A DNA stretch of 64,000 nucleotides from JAICWY01 sp964531205 (GTDB taxonomy: Bacteria; Vulcanimicrobiota; Vulcanimicrobiia; Vulcanimicrobiales; Vulcanimicrobiaceae): NCBI GenBank assembly GCA_964531205.1, contig CAZHGH010000006.1:1-64000 (forward strand), read 5' to 3'. The notes under the pieces are model-generated. The model did not search any database. It saw only the letters and a list, made by a program, of their open reading frames with translations, and was not told the origin of the DNA. A program made the position numbers and the translations under genes. This document shows, piece after piece, positions 15,921 to 24,502 of the stretch; the first letter of the stretch is position 1, and each line of letters starts with the position of its first letter.

Positions 15921-16901
15921 ATGAACGCGCTGCTTCAGCGATCCATCGTGTGGGATAACCACACCTGCTTACCGCTGCGCCCTCACGACGAGCGGTTTCT
16001 TCCGCAACTCGAACGCTTTAAAAAATCGGGTGTTACCGTCGTCGGCATCAACGTCGGCTTCGGGGAGCAAGGCATCGAGCCACACATCAGAATGCTGGCA
16101 CACTTCCGGCGATGGATCGTCGCTCGCCCGTCGGAGTACATGCTGATTCAGAGAGCAGAAGACGTCCAGCGCGCTAAAGATTCCGGAAAACTCGGCGTAT
16201 TCTTCGATATAGAAGGCGCAAACGCAGTCGACGACCAGATTAGTCTCGTGCAACTCTACTACGATCTGGGCGTGCGTTGGATGCTCATGGCGTACAACTT
16301 GTCAAACCGCGTAGGCGGCGGCTGCATGGAACCGGACAAGGGTTTGACGCAGTTCGGCGCCGCGCTCGTGGACGAAATGGAACGCGTCGGCATGATCGTT
16401 TGCTGCTCGCATACGGGCGAACGCACCACACTTGAAGTTATCGAGCACTCGCGCAATCCCGTTATATTTTCACATTCAAATCCGCGCGCGCTTTGGGATC
16501 ATCCAAGAAACATCAATGACGCGGTCATCCGCGCTTGCGCGGCAAAGGGCGGGGTGATTGGCATCAACGGCGTCGGAGCATTTTTGGGTGAAAACGACAC
16601 GCGCAGCGAAACGTTCGCCAAAAACATCGACTACGTCGCTCGGTTAGCGGGCATCGATCACGTAGCGCTCGGCTTGGACTACGTGTTCGACAACGACGAG
16701 CTGCTCGAATATTTGAGATCGAACCCGGCGATGTTCGGAAGCGATGCAAAGACGGCGCAGCAGTATGCTTGCGGCTTCGTCTCACCCGAGCAGGTCGCGG
16801 AGATCGTCGAATGTCTCGCGGGTATGGGATACGCGGACTCGGACGTTCAGCGTATTCTGGGTCTGAATCTTTTACGCGTTGCGCGCACGGTGTGGAAGTA
16901 G
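15921..16901 (+). CDS. Membrane dipeptidase (peptidase family M19)
   Basis: Zinc dipeptidase, 326 residues. Ligands expected from the renal-dipeptidase family can be placed: His14, the bridging Glu98 (FFDIEGAN), His164 (CSHTGERT), His185 (FSHSNPRA) and the catalytic-region Asp253 (GLDYVFD). The usual HxD near the N-terminus reads HxC here (DNHTCLPL, Cys16), so one metal ligand is changed. There is no signal peptide, so the enzyme is cytoplasmic. The ATG at 15921 follows GGGAAAAG. Position beside a peptide-binding lipoprotein and DPP-IV indicates peptide catabolism. It is convergent with the DPP-IV gene (13 bases between stops). Confidence 0.9.
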   Translation: MNALLQRSIVWDNHTCLPLRPHDERFLPQLERFKKSGVTVVGINVGFGEQGIEPHIRMLAHFRRWIVARPSEYMLIQRAEDVQRAKDSGKLGVFFDIEGANAVDDQISLVQLYYDLGVRWMLMAYNLSNRVGGGCMEPDKGLTQFGAALVDEMERVGMIVCCSHTGERTTLEVIEHSRNPVIFSHSNPRALWDHPRNINDAVIRACAAKGGVIGINGVGAFLGENDTRSETFAKNIDYVARLAGIDHVALGLDYVFDNDELLEYLRSNPAMFGSDAKTAQQYACGFVSPEQVAEIVECLAGMGYADSDVQRILGLNLLRVARTVWK

Positions 16902-16914
16902 GTCGCGCCTACGC

Positions 16915-18993
16915 TCAGAGATGCGCCGTCCACCAATCCAGCATTCGCTCGTAGAGATTTTGCAAATCCGCCAAAGCGGTGAAACCGTGCCGCTGACCGG
17001 GATACGCCATAAATTGCACGCGCGCGCGATCCGCCGCGATCGTCTGCTGCAGCAATGCTACGGAGTTTGCCATGTGCACGTTGTCGTCGGAGGTTCCATG
17101 CACGACGAACAAATCGCCATTCAGCGACTGCGCAGCATGTACCGCGGAGCTGGCGTCGTAAGCTGACGCACTCTCGGAGGGCAATCCCATATACCGCTCC
17201 GTGTACGCACTGTCATAGAAGCGCCAGTCCGTTACCGGAGCCCCTGCGGCTCCGGCCTTAAACATATCAGAATGCGTAAGCGCGTAAACGGTTTCATAGC
17301 CGCCGAAGCTCCAACCCCAAATGCCGATGCGCGATGGGTCGACGTACGGCAGCGATTTGAGATAATCCACGCCGATCTTTTGACCGAGCAGCGAAGCCTG
17401 GCCCAGATTATGGTAGAGCATGCGCACGTTGGCTTCGTTATCGATTTGTGATGCAGGCCCGTCGATGCTGAAGACGATGAATCCATGCTGCGCGAGTACT
17501 TGGTGATAAAGACCCCTAGTGTTCGGGAATGCGTCGGCCGTAGTCGGCGCTTCAGGACCACCATAGACATAGACAATGACCGGATACCTATGCGCGGGAT
17601 TGAATCCCGCAGGTTTGATCATGTACGCATCGAGATTTCCATACGGCGACGGAACGCTAAGCATTTCCACGGGAAGCAAGCGCGACTTCAAAGCCGCATT
17701 TTCGGGCGCGAGCGATGCGAGTACCCTTCCCGCCGCCGTATCGACGAGATCGACACCGGGCGGATCGTTCAGCGTCGAATGCGTATCGACGAAAAACACA
17801 TTACCCGGAGCCATGACGACACTGTGTGCGCCGGGCGCGGGTGTAAGATTTGCGACGGAGCCGCCATCTAAAGGAACGGCCAGCAGCGCGCGGTCGCGAC
17901 GCGTCGGATATGCTGCGCCGACATACGCAATGCGCTTCTTCTCATCGACCGAGTATATCGAATCGACTTTATACGAACCGGTAAGCCGCTTAAACGCGCC
18001 GCGCACATCGCGGAAATAGAGTCCGGAAACATTGTCGCGTTCCAGCACCCACAGCGAAGCGCCGCCGCGCAGCCAGTACGGTAGCGGCACTGCATCGACC
18101 CATTTACTATCGCGCTGCGCAAACAGCACGGAGCGCGTACCATCCCATGCCGTCACTTGTACGCTCTTTTGCCCGCGGTCGAGAATTTCGGCGAGTAAGG
18201 TGTGCGTCGCAGGTTTCCACGCAATGGCAGGCAGATATTCATCGCGTGACGCCGCATCGTATATCAAGCGGTCGTGTTTTGTTTGCAGATCGATGGAGTG
18301 CAGCGAAACGCCGGGATTATGCTCGCCCGCGAGCGGATAACGTTGATATGTTACGCTGTTATCGCGCTTAAGGAAATCGACGATCGGGAATCTCGTAACG
18401 GCGCGCTCGTCCATTCGCACGTAGGCAATGGCGCTTGCGTCGGGAGCCCACGCGAAGCCATGCTGCGTATTAAACTCTTCATGGTAGAGCCAATCGACAT
18501 CGCCGTTGAGAACGTTATCCGGATCTCCGTCGGCGGTTAAGCGAATCGTGTGAAGCTTCGGTTTCAGTTGCGCGACGTATAAATCTGCATCGCGCGTATA
18601 AGCTATTGCATCGCTCTGCGGCGACCACGCCATGTCCGAGACCCCGGATGCGACCGGCCGCTCCAAATTCGTCGCCATATCCCGTACGAACAACTGTCCG
18701 CGCTCCGTAAAAGCGAGCTGCAAACCGTCGGGCGCCCACGCCAAATTTTGCGGCGTCTGCGCTTCGCTGCCGTAATGCGCCGGGTCGATCAGAACGCGCG
18801 ACGCGCCCGTGCGCACATCGTATTGCCTGATCGCGAGCGCTTGCCGCGGTTCTTGCGACGACAGCACGTAGAGAAACGACCGTCCGTCCGGCGCCCAGAG
18901 CACCTTTACAGGTTGCGAACCCCACGGCGGCGTGGCGGTAAAGATATCCGCGATCTGCAATAACGTTACGGCGGCAAGAAGCAGTCGTAGCAT
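16915..18993 (-). CDS. Dipeptidyl-peptidase IV-like serine peptidase (S9B)
   Basis: Secreted or periplasmic exopeptidase that removes N-terminal X-Pro/X-Ala dipeptides. The 692 residues comprise a signal peptide (1-20), a beta-propeller with the DPP-IV substrate-clamp motif DWLYHEEF (near 165) and a C-terminal alpha/beta-hydrolase. The expected triad is Ser in GWSFGG (about 561), Asp in TSDDNVH (about 636) and His in GQRHGF (about 667). The ATG at 18993 gives a good signal peptide; a GTG five codons upstream (19008) is possible. The gene stands opposite the M19 dipeptidase, which would finish the peptides it releases. Confidence 0.93.
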   Translation of the reverse strand: MLRLLLAAVTLLQIADIFTATPPWGSQPVKVLWAPDGRSFLYVLSSQEPRQALAIRQYDVRTGASRVLIDPAHYGSEAQTPQNLAWAPDGLQLAFTERGQLFVRDMATNLERPVASGVSDMAWSPQSDAIAYTRDADLYVAQLKPKLHTIRLTADGDPDNVLNGDVDWLYHEEFNTQHGFAWAPDASAIAYVRMDERAVTRFPIVDFLKRDNSVTYQRYPLAGEHNPGVSLHSIDLQTKHDRLIYDAASRDEYLPAIAWKPATHTLLAEILDRGQKSVQVTAWDGTRSVLFAQRDSKWVDAVPLPYWLRGGASLWVLERDNVSGLYFRDVRGAFKRLTGSYKVDSIYSVDEKKRIAYVGAAYPTRRDRALLAVPLDGGSVANLTPAPGAHSVVMAPGNVFFVDTHSTLNDPPGVDLVDTAAGRVLASLAPENAALKSRLLPVEMLSVPSPYGNLDAYMIKPAGFNPAHRYPVIVYVYGGPEAPTTADAFPNTRGLYHQVLAQHGFIVFSIDGPASQIDNEANVRMLYHNLGQASLLGQKIGVDYLKSLPYVDPSRIGIWGWSFGGYETVYALTHSDMFKAGAAGAPVTDWRFYDSAYTERYMGLPSESASAYDASSAVHAAQSLNGDLFVVHGTSDDNVHMANSVALLQQTIAADRARVQFMAYPGQRHGFTALADLQNLYERMLDWWTAHL

Positions 18994-19034
18994 ACAGGCG
19001 GAGTTCACCGAAGCAAACCGCGAATACTTGCGTG

Positions 19035-19550
19035 ATGCCTGACCCGTTTGAAGAAGAGTTCACCGCCCAGAATCCTATCGTGGCCGCTGCCATGCGCATT
19101 CGCGCACGCAGGGAGATTGAGAGCGTCGTTGACGCGAGTCAGGCCGGTTCGATCGCATACGAAGATGCCGAAAGCGCGTTCGAGGCATTCGGCAAGCTGT
19201 TGCAGGCGGGCACGAAACGCCTGAATTCCATACTCGGCGATCGAAACGGCGTAAAATTCGTTCGTCTCGAACGTCCTCCGCGTCTGCGATTGCGCTTCGG
19301 AGAGAAACGCGTCGGTCTCGATCTCGATGAAGTGCACCAGCTCGTTCGTATCTCCGGCATGGGATTCGATGGCGAATGGCAGTTCGAACCCGAAGCTTCC
19401 GTGCCGTCACTGATCAATTTGTCGAAGATTTCGACCGAAGAGGGCTACGGCGAGCCGCTTACCCCTTCTTCTTTGTTGAAGACGATCGCGCAGGACGCCG
19501 AGTTGCCCCGTCCGCCGCACCTCGACGGCTCCGGGCCGCTAAGCTTTTAG
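19035..19550 (+). CDS. Conserved-looking hypothetical protein
   Basis: A 171-residue soluble protein that I do not recognise. The N-terminal half (DPFEEEF... IRARREIESVVDASQ... FGKLLQAGTKRLNSIL) is predicted helical. The second half (KFVRLERPPRLRLRFGEKRVGLDLDEVHQLVRISG) looks like beta strands, then a Pro-rich tail. Codon usage and amino-acid makeup look like a real gene. ATG 19035 follows a GTG one codon upstream, with no good ribosome binding site. It is divergent from DPP-IV (41 bases) and its 3' end overlaps the end of nth by 92 bases on the opposite strand. Confidence 0.65.
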   Translation: MPDPFEEEFTAQNPIVAAAMRIRARREIESVVDASQAGSIAYEDAESAFEAFGKLLQAGTKRLNSILGDRNGVKFVRLERPPRLRLRFGEKRVGLDLDEVHQLVRISGMGFDGEWQFEPEASVPSLINLSKISTEEGYGEPLTPSSLLKTIAQDAELPRPPHLDGSGPLSF

Positions 19551-20208
19551 CGATAATCTTCGGCGTCGGGCAGAGCTGATTCACCGGACAACGCGTACAC
19601 AGCGGCGTCGGCGCTTTGCAGATCTCCCGCCCGTGCAAGATAAGCCAGTGGCTGACGTGCCGCCATTTACTTTTTGGAACAAGCGCTTCGAGATCGTTTT
19701 CCACGTCGCGGGGCGTTTTACCGAGCGTTAGACCCATACGATGAGCGACGCGGAACACGTGCGTGTCGACCGCGATCGCGGCTTCTTTAAATGCCACACC
19801 CATGACGACGTTTGCGGTTTTCCGCCCCACGCCGGCCAGCGACTCGAGCGCTTCGCGATCGCCTGGAACCTTGCCATTGTGCTGTTCGACGAGACCGCGC
19901 GCGGCGCCGATGATGTTGCGCGCCTTCATGCGGAAAAAACCGGTCGACTTTACGATCTCCTCGACGTCTTCTTGTTTTGCGTTTGCAAGCTTCTCCGCTG
20001 TCGGATACTTTTTGAAAAGCGCCGGGGTCACCATGTTGACGCGCGCGTCCGTCGTTTGCGCGGAGAGAATTACCGCGATGAGCAGTTGAAACGGATCTTC
20101 GTAATCCAGCGCAGTTTCCGCGTGCGGATACGTCCGCTCTAATATTGCCAGTTCGCGCTCTGCGACGTCTCTGGAAACCTTTTTGACAGGGAATGGGATC
20201 TTCGCCAC
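19459..20208 (-). CDS. nth: Endonuclease III (DNA glycosylase/AP lyase)
   Basis: Base-excision repair enzyme for oxidised pyrimidines. It has the helix-hairpin-helix LAGVGRKTANVV with the catalytic Lys, the catalytic Asp in VDTHVFRV and the [4Fe-4S] loop C-X6-C-X2-C-X5-C (CKAPTPLCTRCPVNQLC). The reading frame goes up to 20373, but homologous sequence begins only near VAERELAILERTYP. The nearest legal starts are GTG 20208 (249 residues, chosen) and ATG 20244. Both overlap the nucleotidyltransferase gene upstream, so nth is the last gene of the PqqD-kinase-glycosyltransferase operon. It has a 30-residue Arg/Ser/Lys-rich tail beyond the iron-sulfur loop. Confidence 0.95.
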   Translation of the reverse strand: MAKIPFPVKKVSRDVAERELAILERTYPHAETALDYEDPFQLLIAVILSAQTTDARVNMVTPALFKKYPTAEKLANAKQEDVEEIVKSTGFFRMKARNIIGAARGLVEQHNGKVPGDREALESLAGVGRKTANVVMGVAFKEAAIAVDTHVFRVAHRMGLTLGKTPRDVENDLEALVPKSKWRHVSHWLILHGREICKAPTPLCTRCPVNQLCPTPKIIAKSLAARSRRGAADGATRRPARSSSTKKKG

Positions 20209-21317
20209 TCGGCGGTATTCAGCGCTTTGCGGCAATATCCCCATGCGGCGGCGCCTGCGATAATGCGTCCGGCGAGTTCGCGGTAACACAACGCCCGCCG
20301 AACGCTGCATACGTCGCGCGGTACCGCAAGCGCTGTCGCGGGACCGCGGATCGAGCCGCCATTTGCAAACCACGCATCGATGAACTGCATGCGGCTCCTA
20401 AAGACGGGAAGCAGATCTTCGCGCAGCGTCACCCAATCCAAATACCGCCGAACCTCAGGCGCCGGTTCAGACGCTATGTGCAAAAGACGCGCCGCCATCG
20501 CGATGACCGCCTGTAACGGTACGCGTTGCAATCGATCGCGTTCGGCGACCGTATTTAATCGATTCAGTAATCGCGGATCCGTTCGTGCGTCCGCCGCCAG
20601 GGCCACCGCGTCCCCAAGGCGGTACAGTCCTGCACCGTGCACGACCATGTGAAGACCTCGCCCGAACGCATCGAGGCGCAGTGTTGTACCCGCGCCCCCG
20701 GAAATTTCTTCGATGTGCGCTGCGATGTTTTGCCAGTCCGTTGGGATCGTAAAACTGTGGCGCGGCGCTAAACGCACGTGCAGTTCAAGCGGTTTGCCGC
20801 CGTTCGGCGCATCCAACGGTGCGAGGTGGTGATGATGGAGCCGGTACGCTTCAATGGTGGACGCACGCGCCATGCGCGTATATCCCGCGTCGAGAAGTGC
20901 GGCTTGTGCGGATTGCACCCATTCGCCCGGGACGAGAACGTCAATGTCGAAGGTCTGGGACCATTCAGCGCGCGCTTCGCCGGCGTAAATGCGCGCTGCC
21001 GTCTTCAACAGAATGTGTGGAATGCCGTGCCGTTTCAGTGCCGCCACGGCTGCATCGATCTGTTCCGCAAGCGTCGCCGCCTGCAGCGTGCACGCCGCAG
21101 CGTACTGTTGCAGCATTCTACGGATCTCCGCAATGCGTTCGTCGCGCAAACGCACGCGCACGATTCCATTCAACAGAAGGCCGGCGCAACGGTGGCGTGC
21201 TGCTTGTACGAACAATTGTCGCGCAGGCACCGCGGTCAGAGCTTCTGCGAGATCGGGGGGGTCTTCACGTACGGCTGCGCTTGCGGCGTCGATCAACGCC
21301 GCAAAGGTCCGTGCCAT
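20139..21317 (-). CDS. Nucleotidyltransferase-fold protein of lasso/RiPP-type clusters
   Basis: A 392-residue protein of the uncharacterised nucleotidyltransferase family often found in lasso-peptide and PqqD-type clusters. Lys105 (LLKTA) and Asp124/Asp126 (TFDIDVLV) match the active site of the fold, followed by the His-rich LHHHHLAPL. In the pseudomycoidin lasso pathway a homologous enzyme attaches sugars to a phosphorylated peptide tail, so a phosphate-linked glycosylation role is plausible here. The ATG at 21317 shares one base with the stop of the B2-like gene (TGATG). The longer frame to 21407 only covers that gene. Confidence 0.75.
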   Translation of the reverse strand: MARTFAALIDAASAAVREDPPDLAEALTAVPARQLFVQAARHRCAGLLLNGIVRVRLRDERIAEIRRMLQQYAAACTLQAATLAEQIDAAVAALKRHGIPHILLKTAARIYAGEARAEWSQTFDIDVLVPGEWVQSAQAALLDAGYTRMARASTIEAYRLHHHHLAPLDAPNGGKPLELHVRLAPRHSFTIPTDWQNIAAHIEEISGGAGTTLRLDAFGRGLHMVVHGAGLYRLGDAVALAADARTDPRLLNRLNTVAERDRLQRVPLQAVIAMAARLLHIASEPAPEVRRYLDWVTLREDLLPVFRSRMQFIDAWFANGGSIRGPATALAVPRDVCSVRRALCYRELAGRIIAGAAAWGYCRKALNTAEWRRSHSLSKRFPETSQSANWQY

Positions 21318-21751
21318 CACCGAACTCCGTTCAGCGGAATTTCGCGTATGCGGCCTTCGATCGCGGCCGGCGGACCTTCGATGATACTGCCGTTGCGCGA
21401 GACCCATGCATGGCCGCGCAAGCGCTCGTTGCCGTCGACGCGATGCTCTACGCCGAAATGCACGCCCAGGTCCGCGCTTGGAGCATCAAGGTACCGATAG
21501 AGTGTGAGCGCTCGCACATAGCACGTATCGGCGCGCGCAAAGATGCGGCGGGCCAATAAAAAAGAACGCAGCCGCACGATGCGTTCTTGCGGCGCACGCG
21601 GAATTCGGTCGTGCCGAAGGCGTTTGATGAACGCGCGCAGGTCTTGCGCAGCGATGAGCCGTGGAGCAAGCACTATAAACGCGGCAATGTGCAAGCATAA
21701 CAGCAAATCGCCGGGCTCGCGAAAGATGGCGCGTAATCGTCTCACTACCAC
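21317..21751 (-). CDS. Lasso-peptide B2-like transglutaminase-fold protease
   Basis: A 144-residue protein of the B2 family, whose members are cysteine proteases that cut the leader from RiPP precursors. Cys77 (ADTCYVRAL) and His114 (RGHAWV) are the expected catalytic pair. The third member, normally Asp, is not obvious (SRNG follows). The N-terminal 35 residues are hydrophobic. GTG 21751 has GGAG 8 bases upstream. GTG 21745, one base into the previous stop (TAGTG), is an alternative. It sits inside the operon with a PqqD-like protein, which in lasso systems (B1) presents the leader to B2. Confidence 0.78.
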   Translation of the reverse strand: MVVRRLRAIFREPGDLLLCLHIAAFIVLAPRLIAAQDLRAFIKRLRHDRIPRAPQERIVRLRSFLLARRIFARADTCYVRALTLYRYLDAPSADLGVHFGVEHRVDGNERLRGHAWVSRNGSIIEGPPAAIEGRIREIPLNGVR

Positions 21752-22623
21752 CGCCGGCGCTCCGTAGCGCTGTAAAAGGTGCTGATGAAACCGGCCTGTT
21801 GCGCGGCCGCTCGCACGAACTGGCCGTGCCGTACGATTCTTTGCGTGCCCCGCGAAGGCAGAAGCGCAGCGAGTGCTTTAGCCGCTACATCGGATGTAGC
21901 TCGCAATTGGTGCTGCCGCGTCCACCGCACGTCGTCGCGGTGCGCGAGCATAAACTGAGCGTATCCCACGCCGTAAAAAAACTGCTGCTGCCAATAAGCG
22001 CGCCATCCCGCACGATGCCGGTGCAAGACGAGCGCGCGCGGCTCGTAGGTAAACGGCTGTCCCGGATACTGCCGCAGAAGCCGCGTATGTAAATCACACG
22101 CGTCGAACGTAGCGTAGCGCTCGTCGAACCCGCCGACTTCCAGCAAATACTGGCGGCGGTACAGCGCATTCCCCGTCGGCGCAAACGGAAATCGCGGATG
22201 CGCGAGATAACGCTGCGCGTCCAGGCCGCCCATGAGATCGACGAATTGCGCTGCGGGTGTCTTTGACTCCAGACCGAGAGTCTTGCCGGCAGCGCCGATG
22301 CTATTCGCTTTTTTCTGTGCAGCGCTCAACAGTGCCGCAAGCCATCCACGCGACGGCACGCAATCGGCGTCGGTAAACGCAATCCACGCTCCACTCGCGG
22401 CGCGAATGCCCGCATTGCGTGCTGACGGAGCGCCTGCGTTGCACTGCGCAATCGTACGATCCGCATACGCGTGCGCAATCTCTCCGGAGCTGTCGCGCGA
22501 TCCGTCGTCGACGACAACGATCTCATACCGGTCCCGTTGCAGCGTCTGTTCGGAAAGCGCCCGAAGCGTCGCTTCTAGCGTGGCGGCGCCATTATACACA
22601 GGTATGACGACCGAAACGTCCAT
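21745..22623 (-). CDS. Family 2 glycosyltransferase (second of two)
   Basis: A 292-residue GT-A fold glycosyltransferase. It begins at the core (VSVVIPVYNGAATLE), has nucleotide-binding Asp39/40 (VVDDGSRD) and the metal-binding DAD at 85-87 (FTDADCVPS). The acceptor domain includes GNALYRRQYLLEVGGFDERY and a C-terminal segment rich in aromatic residues. There is no membrane helix, so it is cytosolic or peripheral. The ATG at 22623 shares a base with the previous stop (TAATG). Sugar and acceptor are unknown. Confidence 0.9.
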   Translation of the reverse strand: MDVSVVIPVYNGAATLEATLRALSEQTLQRDRYEIVVVDDGSRDSSGEIAHAYADRTIAQCNAGAPSARNAGIRAASGAWIAFTDADCVPSRGWLAALLSAAQKKANSIGAAGKTLGLESKTPAAQFVDLMGGLDAQRYLAHPRFPFAPTGNALYRRQYLLEVGGFDERYATFDACDLHTRLLRQYPGQPFTYEPRALVLHRHRAGWRAYWQQQFFYGVGYAQFMLAHRDDVRWTRQHQLRATSDVAAKALAALLPSRGTQRIVRHGQFVRAAAQQAGFISTFYSATERRRW

Positions 22624-23510
22624 TATATCCGGCTCCCGAAGTATTTACGCGCCGCAAAACCGAGCCAAAAACTGCGCGTCCAAATCCAGTGATACCGCAG
22701 AAATTCCAGGCGCTCCGCGTCCACGATTCCGAAGGCTTTGCCGACGCCGGCCGCAACCGGAGCGATTGCTCGGGCGCACAACGTACGCATGACATGCAGT
22801 GTTTTAGCAGCGGTCCACGCCACCTCATCGGGATACAACGCATACAGGTCCGCCGCTCCCGCTCCATACGTATACGCTTGACGGCGAAGAGCCGCGTCGT
22901 CCGAGCGTGCGTGATGATAAAGGATCGCGCGTTCGCAATAGACGATCGGACCGCCGTACCTTTTCAGTATGCGGTGGGAAAAATCGACATCTTCCCCCGT
23001 TCGCAGCACGACGTTCCATCCTCCGACGGCAATTGCTGCGCCGCGCCGCACCGCCAAATTGAGCGAGGGTGCGAATGGAAACGGTTCGCGCAGCACGGCC
23101 AGCGTGGCGTCATTTAAACCAATGGATTGTGCGTAGCGTTCGGCGCCCGTTTTGGGCGGATAGCACAGGCTGTGCCCGGCTGCGATAACCACGCGATCGT
23201 CGGCGAAGGGCGCGCACAATTCGGCCAACCATCGCCGGCTCGGTACTGTATCCGCATCGAGATGCGCCACGATCTCGCCGTTCGAATCTATTAACCCCTT
23301 GTTACGCGCGGCCGCGGGTCCACGTATTTCTTCATGCAAGACGCGAGCACCGTATGCACGTGCGACGCGCGCCGTTTCGTCGGACGATCCATTATCGACC
23401 ACGACGACTTCGTAGTCCGCGATGCCCGCTTGCGAACGCAACGCTTTTAACGTTTCAGCAATCGTATTTGCAGCGTTGTATGCCGGGATGACGACACTTA
23501 CATACGGCAC
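22623..23510 (-). CDS. Family 2 glycosyltransferase (first of two)
   Basis: A 295-residue GT2 enzyme with the same layout as its neighbour (DAD also at 85-87, HLDADTVPS), so the pair probably arose by duplication. The acceptor part has RTGEDVDFSHRILKRYGG, with ED as the expected catalytic base region. The start is GTG 23510, overlapping the kinase gene by 13 bases; the nearby ATG at 23503 is out of frame. Two GT2 enzymes inside a PqqD/kinase/nucleotidyltransferase operon suggest that the product is glycosylated. Confidence 0.9.
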   Translation of the reverse strand: MPYVSVVIPAYNAANTIAETLKALRSQAGIADYEVVVVDNGSSDETARVARAYGARVLHEEIRGPAAARNKGLIDSNGEIVAHLDADTVPSRRWLAELCAPFADDRVVIAAGHSLCYPPKTGAERYAQSIGLNDATLAVLREPFPFAPSLNLAVRRGAAIAVGGWNVVLRTGEDVDFSHRILKRYGGPIVYCERAILYHHARSDDAALRRQAYTYGAGAADLYALYPDEVAWTAAKTLHVMRTLCARAIAPVAAGVGKAFGIVDAERLEFLRYHWIWTRSFWLGFAARKYFGSRI

Positions 23511-24499
23511 AGCAGCGCTTCCTCAATCGTGTCGAGCCAGGCAGCGCTATGGTACGCATCATCGCCAATCTCCAGCGTAATGCCGCGCACTCCTCGAACG
23601 GCCGAGCCGGTTTCTGAGAGAATCCATTGACACACCGCACGGTCGCAAGGCAGCACGATTTGGCGTAGCAACGCCGGCAAAATGTCGCGCGGCTCCATCG
23701 GCGTCGCTCGCACGCCGCCGAGGCCGGGACTTCGAAGAACTCGCACGACGTGCGTCGGCCGCGCGCTCGAAAGCGTAACATCGGAGGCGATGGTGCCGAC
23801 CGAGACGCGGCGTTTATTGGTCCACGCGGAGTAACGCGGTAATGCGTCCAGGTTACCGAAGTCAAACCACCGCCGCGTCGCCGGATCCAAATTGAACGTT
23901 TGCAGCAGACCGTGAACGTACGGTTCTCCACCGTTGCGCCGAAGTAACAGCTTATCGTCCCCGAGCGTCTTCCAACCGTTGCGTACGAGCGCAGCGGTTA
24001 GCGTGCTCTTTCCCCCGCCCGACGGAGCGCAAAGAAGTGCGCAGGCAGAGTCGTTTGCAACTGCAGCAGCGTGTACGGCAATCCACCCTTCTTCTCGCCA
24101 AGCCGCCGTACAAATCAAGCTGAAGAGATCTTCGACGTCGCCGATCTGTGCTTCGGAAAAGATCGTCTTCGGCGGCACGCATATTACCCAAACATCGCGG
24201 CGGGCACCGACGTGCCCCTCTGCGGCAAATCCATGTTTGGTATGCGCGACGTAACGCGCGCCGCTTCGATCGGCGGACATGTTTCCGCACGACAAAAACG
24301 TACCGTTCGCTCGCAACGAAGAGTCCCGCCGCGTCATCTCGACGCTTACCGTTCGCGTGCGAAATTCCCACGGAGGAGCATAGAGTGAAAAGTATTTATC
24401 CGCCACCTCAAGCAAGGCGACGTCGTCGGCGGATATCGTAACGTCGAGCGGACCGCAAGCGGCGCGGAGGAACGGACGGCGCACGGCGGCTGCGGTCAC
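23498..24499 (-). CDS. HPr-kinase-related kinase (lasso-kinase type)
   Basis: A 333-residue protein whose C-terminal half resembles HPr kinase/phosphorylase. It has the P-loop APSGGGKS (158-165), His143 (VHAAAV) and LGDDKLLL (179-186). The true HPr-binding signature is not seen, and the N-terminal 130 residues are different. In paeninodin- and pseudomycoidin-type lasso clusters such kinases phosphorylate the C-terminal residue of the peptide. Position next to a PqqD-like protein supports a peptide-modifying or surface-polymer role over carbon catabolite control. GTG 24499 starts 3 bases after the PqqD stop. Confidence 0.8.
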   Translation of the reverse strand: MTAAAVRRPFLRAACGPLDVTISADDVALLEVADKYFSLYAPPWEFRTRTVSVEMTRRDSSLRANGTFLSCGNMSADRSGARYVAHTKHGFAAEGHVGARRDVWVICVPPKTIFSEAQIGDVEDLFSLICTAAWREEGWIAVHAAAVANDSACALLCAPSGGGKSTLTAALVRNGWKTLGDDKLLLRRNGGEPYVHGLLQTFNLDPATRRWFDFGNLDALPRYSAWTNKRRVSVGTIASDVTLSSARPTHVVRVLRSPGLGGVRATPMEPRDILPALLRQIVLPCDRAVCQWILSETGSAVRGVRGITLEIGDDAYHSAAWLDTIEEALLCRM

Positions 24500-24502
24500 G
24501 GA

